Below, one piece after another: positions 30,605 to 39,924 of a DNA stretch of 64,000 nucleotides. Origin of the DNA: Bimuria novae-zelandiae CBS 107.79. Taxonomy: Eukaryota > Ascomycota > Dothideomycetes > Pleosporales > Didymosphaeriaceae. The translations under genes were made by a program, and so were the position numbers. How positions within the stretch are numbered: position 1 is the stretch's first letter; every line of letters begins with the position of its first letter. The stretch spans positions 124,001 to 188,000 of the forward strand of contig ML976722.1 of assembly GCA_010015655.1 (NCBI GenBank), given 5' to 3'. The notes beneath the pieces were generated by a model. That model had not been told where the DNA came from. It saw only the letters and a list, made by a program, of their open reading frames with translations, and ran no database searches.

Positions 30605-31898
30605 TAGCTATTAAGTTAAAGTTAGGCCGCTAGACTAGCTAGGAACGCATAAATGCGGCCACTCCTAAAAATATTAGGTAAATATTCAACCTGTACGAGA
30701 CCGTGACCTAGATTCCCCCCCAACACAGGTACAACGCCGACGAGGGCGGTATTATAAAGGGCCAAGGAGTTAATAGGCTTGTTATAGGCTCCTTGCAAGA
30801 GAACCCTAATACTATACTAGTTAAAATAATAAATGCCCGTACGTAGACCTCTATAGTAGAGTGTATCTCTGCGCTCGGCGTCGTTCTTAAACCTTTAGTT
30901 ATCTTTAAGGCTAAGAGCATCTAGGAGCAGTGGTTTAAAAAGGAGTTTTTAACTTAATATTCTTACTAGTATATTACTTTCTCGCAAAATAGGTAGACAA
31001 GTAATAATATTACTATTAAGTGGCTAGAGAAGGTGTTCTTGCCCTAGACTAAGCCTAATAATCTGTCTAAGACACGATTGCTTATTGTTAACAGCCATAG
31101 CAGTCATACCTCGGACAAATTTATAACTACATGTTATATAAATAATGTGCATTTGCTCTTTATACCTGCCCATACTTTACATATACTCCAGCCTTTAGAT
31201 CTTGGTTGTTTCTCCAGCCTAAAGGTGGCGTATCGGCGCTTCGTCGGCGAGTATGGGGCTAAGACAGATGCAACAAAGCTTAGGAAGGCCAAGTTTCTCA
31301 AATTTTATGCAGAAGCGCGTAAAATCGGCCTTCAAGAGCAGTGTGTCTAATCTAGGTAGAAAGCAACAGGGCTGTACCTTAAGAACGTGAGGAAGCCCTT
31401 AGGTTCTCGCTAGGTGGTGGTGCGCGAACGGCCGTCAACACCACCCTCTTCTACCAAGGATATCAGGACGCCAAAACGTGGCAGCGATGTTGTAAAGCTA
31501 TTTTCTAAAAAGAGCTTCTCACCAACTACACGACGATGTGTTCGGCTTACCGCTAAGGCATTTAACTGTACCTTAATAGAGGTTACTATAAAAAATTATG
31601 AGATTGCTTCCTTGCGCAAGCAGGTTAATTAAGCAAATCTACTAAAACGCCGTAAAGTTATAATTAATCTAAACAAATAGTTTATAAGTCTTGTAGAAGT
31701 TCTCTCGCAGGCTAATTAGGTACCCTCTTAATATGTTCGCAAATTAAGAAACGCATCGCAGAAGGTTATTATTATAGAGGAGGAAAGTAGCTCTAAAGAG
31801 GAAGCGGAGCAGCTATTGGTTCGACGTTTAGCGCGAGAACGACGACGAACACAACGATATCTTAATTATAATTTAAGCATAGATAAAGAAAGTGATTA
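30605..31898 (+). pseudogene. Pogo/Fot1 transposase (DDE), 3' part
   Basis: Continues the transposase begun left of the gypsy element. Readable blocks: NIFNLYET near 30687 (first catalytic region), GVNRLVIGSLQENPNT, LIVNSHSSHTSDKF at 31080 (the usual D replaced by N, a G-to-A change), LLFIPAHTLHILQPLDLGCF (third region, intact D) and a basic C-terminal tail to TAA at 31896-31898. Stops are scattered through the frame. The 5' part (about 23090-23790) is too damaged to align with confidence. Confidence 0.85.
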
Positions 31899-32344
31899 AA
31901 TACTTTAAATACTATTTTTTTTTTTTTTTTACAAATTTATTTAATAAAGTTGTGAGCATATTCGCAACCCAAGTGGTGGCAGCGGCGAAATTTTGCGGGG
32001 TGTCGGAAACTACCCGGTGTCGGAAACTACCCCACCCGACTTAATCGCCCAAGCTACAACGCAAGATGTAAGCAGGTGGGTGGTATGTGTGAAGGTAGTA
32101 TATTGTGTGTGTAATTGTCTGAGTTGCTCTGTGTGTTGTTCTGTGTTGTGTTCTGTGTACATGGAGTGATCAGAGGCTCGTATATAGAGATAGAGCTGAC
32201 TCATGAGACTAGTGTCGTCATGTGACATATCTCTGGGCTGCTTACACAAGACACAATCAAAGAGCCTAGAAATAAGGGCTCGTCGTACGCCCCATACTAT
32301 ACAACCCACCTCTACAAAAAAAGAAAACTCCTTTTCATTCCCTT

Positions 32345-32534
32345 CCCCTCCTCCCCTAGAACTTACCCCGTATCTTCCTCCACACGCCCGCCTTCTTCCC
32401 AGCCTCCTCCCCCCTTCGTTCCTCCTCCCCCTTCCCATCCTCCTCCGCCACCCTCTTCCTACTCTACTCCATCACAGTACCCTAGTCCTTAGCAAGCTAC
32501 TTCATCACACCATCCCCCTCCCGAATCTCTCTAT
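32345..32534 (-). pseudogene. Charged C-terminal remnant with four TAG codons
   Basis: In the frame shifted from the 73-aa ORF the text reads NREIREGDGVMK, LAKD, GTVME, SRKRVAEEDGKGEEERRGEE and AGKKAGVWRKIRGKF, each break being a TAG. All four fit CAG-to-TAG. I read this as the decayed tail of the upstream gene, hit by RIP-type mutation. Confidence 0.4.
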
Positions 32535-32756
32535 TCACACGTCTAATTCGTCGAGTTTTTCCGCGTTCGCCTGAGCGTCCGGACAAATATTTGCCGGGTG
32601 CTCCAGGATAGACTCTTCGTGTTTTTTCTCAAGCACCTTCATCGCTTCGTTGCAGACTTTGCTGCGCTCCTCGGCAAGGCGGATGATTTGCTCAAGTAGC
32701 GGTGCGATTTGTTGGGATTCTTCGATGGAGGATTTGAGAGTGTGCTGGGGAGGCAT
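32535..32756 (-). CDS. Small coiled-coil protein (MPPQ type), 73 aa, intact
   Basis: The ATG at 32756 opens MPPQHTLKSSIEESQQIAPL and continues IIRLAEERSKVCNEAMKVLE, then KKHEESILEH, ending EKLDELDV at 32535. Helical, acidic. A (TAG)n microsatellite lies upstream at 32828-32853 and a weak TATA-like CTAATAAATC near 32810. Directly after its stop, another frame carries similar charged text (next entry), so the present stop may result from a frameshift and the original protein may have been longer. Fourth unit in the window starting MPP. Confidence 0.5.
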   Translation of the reverse strand: MPPQHTLKSSIEESQQIAPLLEQIIRLAEERSKVCNEAMKVLEKKHEESILEHPANICPDAQANAEKLDELDV

Positions 32757-32827
32757 GGTTGATGGATGTGGATGTGTATGTGTGCGTACGCGTGGCTGTT
32801 CAGGAGAAAGATTTATTAGTAGGGAAG

Positions 32828-32853
32828 TAGTAGTAGTAGTAGTAGTAGTAGTA
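32828..32853. repeat. (TAG)n trinucleotide microsatellite
   Basis: About nine uninterrupted units. Confidence 0.9.
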
Positions 32854-33240
32854 TTGATTAACGTCCAGGAACATAATATTCTAGCCTCCCATGGGGCATG
32901 GGGACGTGCTAAGCTATATTTACAGAAAGCGTTTCGTGCCTGTCGGCTGGCTACCATCACAGTAGCCTTGTTGTACATAGCCCATCCTCCCTTTAATAGG
33001 TCTACCTGCTACTACAGGCACCTAGATACCTATAGTAGCCGGCCCTCATCTATGAGGGTGTTGTTGTCCTGCCCCTCTCTCCCTCGCCCTTGTAGCTCTG
33101 CTCCCGTACTGTCTTCCTCCCCCTACCTCGTACGAAGTAGGACCTCGTACGAGTTAGCAAGCTGCCTTGTACCTTGAGTAAAAACCTCGTAGGGGAAAAC
33201 CTCAAGCTTGAACAAGTAGTAGTAGTCGCCTGAGCGGTAC

Positions 33241-33387
33241 TTAGTTTGGGTGAAAGGTTTTGACCAAGTCTTGGCAGAGCGAAAACTCTGCATCTTGGCT
33301 TTTGGTCTCTTTATCGCAACAGCGCCAGCTTTTTGCGGATAAAGAACGTGATTCTAGTAATCAGCTTGTTCAGGCGAACAATTTCAT
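33241..33387 (-). pseudogene. Last small unit: 48 codons with two TGA stops
   Basis: The ATG at 33387 opens MKLFA; two TGA codons follow within nine codons (each fits CGA-to-TGA), then LLESRSLSAKSWRCCDKETK and SQDAEFSLCQDLVKTFHPN to TAA at 33241. A TATA box (GATATAAATTCC, about 33483-33495) lies 100 bp upstream in the same context as the unit at 22635. A nested inverted repeat (33392-33443) occupies the leader. Confidence 0.3.
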
Positions 33388-33599
33388 ACTACAGGAACCC
33401 CCCACACGGTCGTGTGGGTGGAATCACGATTTTGGTGTTCCTGTTATTAGTAGGGAAGAAAACGAGAAGTGGGGAATCAACAAAAGGAATTTATATCCCG
33501 TGCCGCAGGCTAGATTTCAACTCTAATTCTTTGTTCGCGCGTGGTGTCGATACGTTCTCCATCGCAGTTAACTTGCCTAGTAGCCTTGCGGCAGAGTTA

Positions 33600-34373
33600 C
33601 TCAGAGTGCTCCAAGGGTAAGATGCATATCTCGCGTGGCCTTGACAGTTCACTCACAGTTCACTTTCAGCGCACCATCGCGCACATATTTGTGTAAATTT
33701 GCATTCATTCCTGTGTCTTCCACACAAGCGGAGCTCGATCAAGTCGTACTCAACGCACCCACCCCTCCCTCGTACCTATCTATACCCATTCCATCCTTCC
33801 CATCTCTCACCTTCTCCAGCGTCCCCAGTCCACCATAGTCGCAATCATCAGCGAGCGTAATCGTAAATCGTTCCGTGAGCCAGCGAGTGTACAAAAGTGT
33901 GACAAATGCACTCTCAGCGCCTTTCCATGAAATATCCCATGTAAGACAAACGTAAAGTATCAAGTTCCCTTGATTGAATCAAGCAATTACATCATGTACA
34001 AGAGCGATCACCGTGTGAGTGGGTGATGACTCAGAAGCAACAAAAAGGAAGATCAAGAGTAAAAGCAAACCTGGCCTCTCGACAAGTACCATATAAAACA
34101 ATGACAATGATAACAAAACAGGACTAAAAACACAGTGACAACACCAGAAAAGCGTTGTCGAGAGCCAGGTGTGGGTATCCAGCCGTAAACGTATACAGTG
34201 TGTGTGTATCGTGTGCTGTTTGTCGGTCGGTCGTTCGTTCGAGCGCCTTTTCGGCAGGTGACTATCCTACTCGTAGGTATGCATACGCTTTCGAAGCCAT
34301 GCGTAGACTCCAGGGCAGAGGCCCACGGATTCACTCGAAGGCCGCGTTAACAAGTAGCAGGATGTAGACATGA
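33600..34373. other. Intergenic, no supported gene
   Basis: Short ORFs only; includes the likely 3' region of the J-domain gene. Confidence 0.4.
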
Positions 34374-36197
34374 CTAATAGACAGACGTCATGTTTCTGCT
34401 CAACCCAGGCTTCGGTGCCGCTGTCGCATACTCTCGGTCCCGGTCACGGCCGCTGCTGCGAGGTGCCCATCGGACATCTTCAGGCCCGATCTTGCGCGCG
34501 TACGAGATCTTGTCTGGCGAGAAACTTGTCTGGCGGCGTGCGTTCTCGCGGCGGGTGGACTCGGGGCCCAACTCTCCATAGAGAGGGCGCTCGCGACCAC
34601 GATCATCATTCACGTTCATCGTTGCGGAACGTCCAAGTGGAGGCGGCGGGACTGAAGATTTGCTGGGTTTGGCGGTCGTGTATCGGACCGAGGAAGTTTC
34701 GGAAGGCCTATTGGCGCCCATGGGAGGGCGGGCGAGTGGCGATGGCGACCGGTGGCGTTCTCGCTCTGGCTCGCGAAGAATAGTGCGATGGCCATTTGCC
34801 ACACCCACGTCTTCAGCACCCAAACTGACTCCGCCTCCAGGAGTGGGGTAGTAGTATCGCTTGGTGGAGGACGGAGGCGGGATGGTCGGGTAAGCTTCCG
34901 GGCTGCTAGAGCCAGAGTCATGCGGAGTGACTGACTCACGGAGGCCAGAGGGGCGGGGAGCAGACGATGCTTTGCGGCTAGTGGATGAGGAGTGTGGCAC
35001 TGAAGGCATCGTCTCGGAGCGACGGAACATGGGGGTAGGCGATGTCTCCGTGCGGCGGTGGGAGGTCTCTGTGTAGGACCGCTGCGGCGCAGAACGCGGC
35101 ACATGGATCTCGGCAGGCGAGGATGACGAATGCTTGAAGGGGGGCATCTTCCTCTCATCCTCCCAGTCGACGATCTCAGGTCCTTTGCGCGAGGGTGAAT
35201 GTCGGTCCCTCGGGCGTGCAGACGACCGACGAACCGGTTCTGGCCGTTCTCGCTCGCGTCGCGAACGGTCGTCGCGGCGGTCGCGGCTTTCGCGGCTTTC
35301 GTAGTAGTCGCGGGTGTCTCGTGACGAACTGGTCCGGCTTGGCGAGGGTCGCTCCGTTCCCACCGTGCTGGCGAGCTTGATGTAGCGGACAGCTCCTTCG
35401 GTCTGTTCGCTCAATTTCTTCTTGCGATCGAACTTTTCTTGTTCTTCGTAAGACCGCCTTTCCTCAGCTTTGCGGCGAGTCTCGGCAGCTGCTTTCTGGT
35501 AATCTTCTTGCTCTTTGAGTTTGCGAGCTTCCTCGCTGCGTCTCTTGTAGTCTGCTTCATAGCGCACCTTCTCGTCTCCGGAGTGATCGCTGACACGTTC
35601 CCTCTCGGACGCGACGTGTTTGCGGTCGCGCTCCCTCTCCTTGTCGCGCGTCTTCTTGTACTCGGATCTCGTCCGGTCGGACTCTTTGGAGGTCTTTTGC
35701 GGGCTGACCTTCTCGCGAGAGCTGCGCGACGTGCTCTGTTTCGGGGGGTATGCCTCGTAGGTGTCGGCATATTTGCTGCGCGAACGGTCTTCGTAGTATC
35801 GGTCGTCCGTGTATCGTGAGGGCTTGTGTTCCTCGTAGCGGGATGGTCCGGTGGCCTTGAAGCTTGCGCCTGCGGGGGCCTGTGTCCGGATGTCGTAGCG
35901 GGTCGTCCGAACTTCAGGCCCACTGGCGCAGGCTCCTCTTGCAGCCTTTTCTCTGCGCAGCGCGTCCAGCTTCACCTCAGCATCGTAGCGGGAACGTGAC
36001 TCTTCCTCGCCAATGAGCTCGTAGGCCTGCTGGATCTTGTGGAACTCCTCCTGCTTCTGCGCCTTCAAGGACACATCTGTGACCTTGTCGGGGTGGCACT
36101 TGAGCACCAATTTCCGGTATGTCGACTTGATGACGGACTGCTCCACGTCCTTGGGGAGGCCGAGTGCCCGGTACGGGTCTGGCGGTAATGGGTCCAT
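34374..36197 (-). CDS. J-domain (DnaJ/Hsp40-like) protein with long charged, Arg/Ser-rich tail, 607 aa
   Basis: One uninterrupted exon. The N-terminus is a J domain: DPYRALGLPKDVEQSVIKST, YRKLVLKCHPDKV with the HPD triad at residues 35-37, and EFHKIQQAYELIGEEESRSR. J domains stimulate Hsp70 ATPases. No Gly/Phe region or zinc fingers follow, so it is a class C (DNAJC-like) protein. Residues about 130-280 are rich in Arg, Lys and Glu (for example KTRDKERERDRKHVASERER, RKAEERRSYEEQEKFDRKKK), and 290-600 are low-complexity Ser/Pro/Arg with RS-type pairs. Such tails suggest a nuclear role, perhaps in RNA processing; that is inference. Other long ORFs across this GC-rich region are shadows. Confidence 0.88.
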   Translation of the reverse strand: MDPLPPDPYRALGLPKDVEQSVIKSTYRKLVLKCHPDKVTDVSLKAQKQEEFHKIQQAYELIGEEESRSRYDAEVKLDALRREKAARGACASGPEVRTTRYDIRTQAPAGASFKATGPSRYEEHKPSRYTDDRYYEDRSRSKYADTYEAYPPKQSTSRSSREKVSPQKTSKESDRTRSEYKKTRDKERERDRKHVASERERVSDHSGDEKVRYEADYKRRSEEARKLKEQEDYQKAAAETRRKAEERRSYEEQEKFDRKKKLSEQTEGAVRYIKLASTVGTERPSPSRTSSSRDTRDYYESRESRDRRDDRSRRERERPEPVRRSSARPRDRHSPSRKGPEIVDWEDERKMPPFKHSSSSPAEIHVPRSAPQRSYTETSHRRTETSPTPMFRRSETMPSVPHSSSTSRKASSAPRPSGLRESVTPHDSGSSSPEAYPTIPPPSSTKRYYYPTPGGGVSLGAEDVGVANGHRTILREPERERHRSPSPLARPPMGANRPSETSSVRYTTAKPSKSSVPPPPLGRSATMNVNDDRGRERPLYGELGPESTRRENARRQTSFSPDKISYARKIGPEDVRWAPRSSGRDRDREYATAAPKPGLSRNMTSVY

Positions 36198-38008
36198 GGT
36201 TGAGCCGCAATTGAAAGCGGTAGTAGTGTGGAGGAGCGTTGGGTGTGTGTTATGAATGATGGGCCACGGTGCAAAAGGGCCTGAAGATCCCTGGGATGAT
36301 GTGGGTTAATGCCGGTTCCAGATGTGGCGAGTACGCGGCCAGTCTTGGCTCCAGGAACCCGTGGCGAGTGCGGGTGCTGTGCTAGTTAAGGATCGTCGAG
36401 GAACGCGCTCGCTGCCGGGCGACGTTAAGGAGCGTATATGTCGTTTACAAATGGGTCGATGTTGGTCGCGACTGCCGGTTTCGTGGAGTGACGAGGGCGG
36501 CTGCTGAAGTAAGCGTAACGGGAGCGGGCCTAACGCAGTCGCAAGGGGAGAAGCCCGTGGAAGCCGTCCAGCCAAAACCGATCCGTGGAGGGAAAATGAA
36601 TCACCCCTCAATAAGCAGTCTCGAGAATTTCTAATAATGCGGCTGTGTCTTGATCACGCTCTTGTCTTGCTTGCGGGATGCTTTGTTATGGCAACGGCCG
36701 GGAGAGGCGGGTCGTTCTGGCGGTGAGTGACGTACCGTGAAGCCAATCGACGGAGCCAGCCCAAAACCGTGAAACGAATTAGTATCACCTGTCCGCACGA
36801 GCGGTCGGAGGATGCAGAATGGAAGGAGAAGAATGGCGAGGAAAGGCGCAACCGTAGAAGATGGGGGCACAGTGTAATCCGCGAGGGACACAAGGCTTTC
36901 GCTATTGTTCACTCGATGCTGCGGAGAGGCTATTCTAGAGGTACAGCGACACCTTACTCATTCTTCCACGCTCCATCAGCGCACCTGCATGCCTTCGGCA
37001 TCTGGGGCTGCAGCAGCCAATGCCCGTCAGCTCCGCTCAGGACTCCCTCCACGCTGCGCTCCACCACGACGATGCGTGGCAGTCAGTTGCCAGCTCTTGG
37101 AATCCCGCACGGGTTAGCCAGTCACACTATAGTGCACCACCATCGCTCCACGCCTCGTCCACTGTCAGACGTGAGCCACTGAGCCACCCCAAATCGCCCA
37201 GTCCGTCTGCGAGACCTGCATGCTGCTGCATCGCGGGCACAGCGGCTACAAACACACGCCCAATCATTCCTGGCGAGAGCGTTCGGGACCTGACGCTGCG
37301 CCCGCCGTGATAGGACCGAGAGACACACCTGCAGCATCCAGAACACCGATAGCATCACGCCTGCCCAGTAAGATATAGAGGGCCTCGCTTGGAGAGACAT
37401 GCACAAGGCATGACCAAGAGCAGGAAAAGCACAGCCAGTGCCTTCTCGCAGCCTCCCGAGCGTTGCCCTGATCGACTTCACATGGGGCTCCTTCCCGCTA
37501 CACCGAGCCAGCGTTTCCCTGGAGGACGAGTGATCCGTCACGAGGGCACCAGTCGCGATCCCGCATCCGGCGTGATATTCGCCAGGTTGAGAAGTGATGC
37601 GAGCGAGCTGCGAGGGTTTGCCCTGACACACCGGCGGTTGCATCGCCAGAGTCGCTAAGGCAGACATTTTCCAACTCGATCCGTCCCGGATGACAAGCGT
37701 TAGAGGAACGTAGTCTGCAGTAGACGCTGACGTTGAATGGGCAGATAAGACACGATGCGGGGACGGCGCCACTAAAAGCGGGGCACCATTCACTGACACC
37801 TACCAATCGCCATATATCTCTCGATTCAAACACCACTACCGCACACCACGTGTGAGGGCTTCATTGAGCGCGCATTCGAGCCCGACTAAGTTGAGAATCG
37901 AGATGATGAAAGCCTTGTTGCGGGGCGTTGATCTGTACTACCGCTGACAGCACCGATCGACCCAGAGATCCTGATGGGGAAGCCCCTACATCACTCTGCA
38001 TCGCTTGT
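36198..38008. other. Intergenic, GC-rich, no convincing gene
   Basis: Overlapping ORFs on both strands (plus 36727-37182, minus 37122-37799) have no domain, no splice logic and no promoter features I can defend. They may be chance in GC-rich DNA or part of an untranslated transcript. Confidence 0.4.
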
Positions 38009-39199
38009 TCACCATACTGGAAGATCGACGTCAACGACGATGGGTTTGTTGAACGTCGTCTTCAAGTGGTGCGGACCTAGGAAAGCCGCATTGATCATGA
38101 CAGTTTCTCCCCGTTCACCGGCCTCCACGTCAGGCTGCCTCAATCCGACCTCGCTTGAGCCCAACCCTGGACGGTACTCAACCGCGCCCCCAAGTACAAC
38201 CTTCGCCCTTCCTCTTACCTCACCAGCCACCCCCTCGAGGAACGACGTACCTTTAATATCAAAAGGCTGAAGGACGCCACGCAGACCCGGGCTCTCACTT
38301 GATTGGCTCTGAGTGAAGAGCTCGGGATTACGCGTCTGACGTGTCAGCCCACTGCCATTATGCAAAGGCCGCCGTCCTTTAGCACTCAAATTGACCATTG
38401 ACTGCTTCTTCCCTGTGCCTGGGTCCTCCCAGACCTCCACGCTCTCCGTCAGACATCCGTTCTCCGGGGAGTCTAGGTTCCACCGCACCCTTTCCACACC
38501 ACGTGCCTCGTGGATGTGCCCGAACACGGACAGCATCGGCCGCACTCGATGAAGAGCATGAAGCAAAGCCTCACAACCCGTCCTTTCATCATGGGTTGCC
38601 CTGTCGCAGTGTCCCAACGGTGGGGTATGGGTCACCACAAAGTCGGCGTCTGATGGAATTGCGTCCCATAGCTTCTGGGCCGTTCCAGGCCTGTACCCAA
38701 ATGCCCAGTTTCGGTTGTTGGGCGAACACGGACTGCCATATACCTTGAAGCAGGTCCGCGGGCCGTCTTTAGCGTTCAGGTAGATCGTCGCAGCCTCGTT
38801 TTCCAGATACGTGAGCGACTTCGACTGTGTGAAGAGCTTCCGGTTCTCTTCCGGGTACTGGGTCTCCGGCCATTTTCTGCGATCGCCCATGCTTTGCTGC
38901 TTCTCGAAGAAGGGTGCGTCGAGAGTCATGTCGTGGTTTCCTGATCATAACAGTCAACCAGAGCGACACCTCGGAGAGGAGAGTGGTGACGTACCAGCAA
39001 TAACGATCTTGGCTTCGAAATCGGCGCTTTCTAGCCATCGCACCGTCTTCTCTAGCTCGTGTCGACTCCCTTGCTTCGTCATGTCCCCGGCGTGGATCAG
39101 CACGTCGCCCTGGGGCAGCTTGGGCGTCTGGTTGTGCGTGTCGGAGATGCACACTATGCGCGTCTTGCGCGTCTGTCGGGATGGTACCGTAGACATCAT
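38009..39199 (-). CDS. Calcineurin-like metallophosphoesterase (378 aa, two exons)
   Basis: Exon 1 38995-39199, intron 38941-38994 (54 bp, GTACGT...CAG), exon 2 38009-38940; total 379 codons in frame. The intron falls inside the metal-binding signature and splicing restores it: IAG joined to NHD gives GNHD. Other signatures: CISDTHN (Asp-x-His, residues about 20-22), LIHAGDMT (Gly-Asp), VVTHTPPLGHCD and FGHIHEARG (Gly-His-x-His). These bind the di-metal centre of the superfamily; the short DTHN form resembles MPPED1/2-like enzymes. Substrate unknown. The C-terminal about 150 residues are low-complexity and then end in a conserved-looking FLGPHHLKTTFNKPIVVDVD. Start choice between two adjacent ATGs (39199, 39196) is arbitrary. 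Confidence 0.88.
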
Positions 39200-39774
39200 A
39201 TCTCTTCATCACCGATCGATTGTCGAAATCGCTTTGAACGCTTTTCTTCCATGCGTACCTAGAGGGCGGCGATTGAAACGTCGATGACTGCTTCGCGTAC
39301 CATAGTTTGTACGGCTACCTGGGTACTCTTGCTGTGACTCATGCCCCGCGATTGTCTCTTTCTCACAGCGATAATTTGCGGCTTCGTTATGACTCAATTT
39401 ACTACCGCAAATCACCCTCTTCGAGTCGTACATCGCCGTCGTGGAAATACAGCGTCGCGCTCCGCCTGTCCAGGACTGGGCACCTCGGACGGTCGGAACG
39501 AATTTGCGCCACAGAACGCCATACCGACCCCGATCCGCTCTCCTAAGCGAGGGTGCACCGCCACACCCACTCTCCTCCAAGGCACTCCCATCCTTCCACC
39601 TCCGCCTAGACCGCCTCGTACTACGTAAACTTAAACTACGCGACTCAAGTAAAGGCGCATGCGGTGACTCTTAGAGGAAAAAATGCGATTGGCCAAGCGC
39701 GCGAGAATGAAGCTGACCAGAGCTGAAGAGGCGTCTGAGGCGTACTCGCTCACCACAATGTGGCGTCTAAGACT
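39200..39774. other. Intergenic between metallophosphoesterase and piggyBac element
   Basis: A minus ORF of 123 codons (39209-39580) lacks any recognisable feature. Confidence 0.4.
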
Positions 39775-39924
39775 TATCCCCCGCAGGGCCTGAATCTGCC
39801 GTACACGGGCCACATGTAAGTGGCCAATCGGATGAACCCTCCGACTCTGCATGAAAACCAAATAATATGAGCTTGTAGGGCAAATTTGTATAGAGATTGC
39901 ATTCTTGGAGGTTTTAACATAGAA

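Larger units (their letters stand above)
22926..32041 (+). mobile_element. Pogo/Fot1-type DNA transposon, split by a nested gypsy element
   Basis: Inverted ends begin AGTCGGGTGGGGTAGTTTCC; the right end (to 32041) is the reverse complement. TA target duplications are at 22924-22925 and 32042-32043. Each end contains GGTAGTTTCCGACA twice. The gypsy element 23793-30599 interrupts it. Without the gypsy and the assembly duplication the element is about 1.9 kb, normal for Fot1-like elements. Confidence 0.9.

Noticed and set aside
34370..34783. Plus-strand ORFs opposite the J-domain gene (also 35439-35819)
   Set aside because: Shadows of the Arg/Ser-rich codons on the other strand.
37122..37799. 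225-codon minus ORF and overlapping plus ORF 36727-37182
   Set aside because: No domain, promoter or splice evidence; long chance ORFs are expected in GC-rich DNA.
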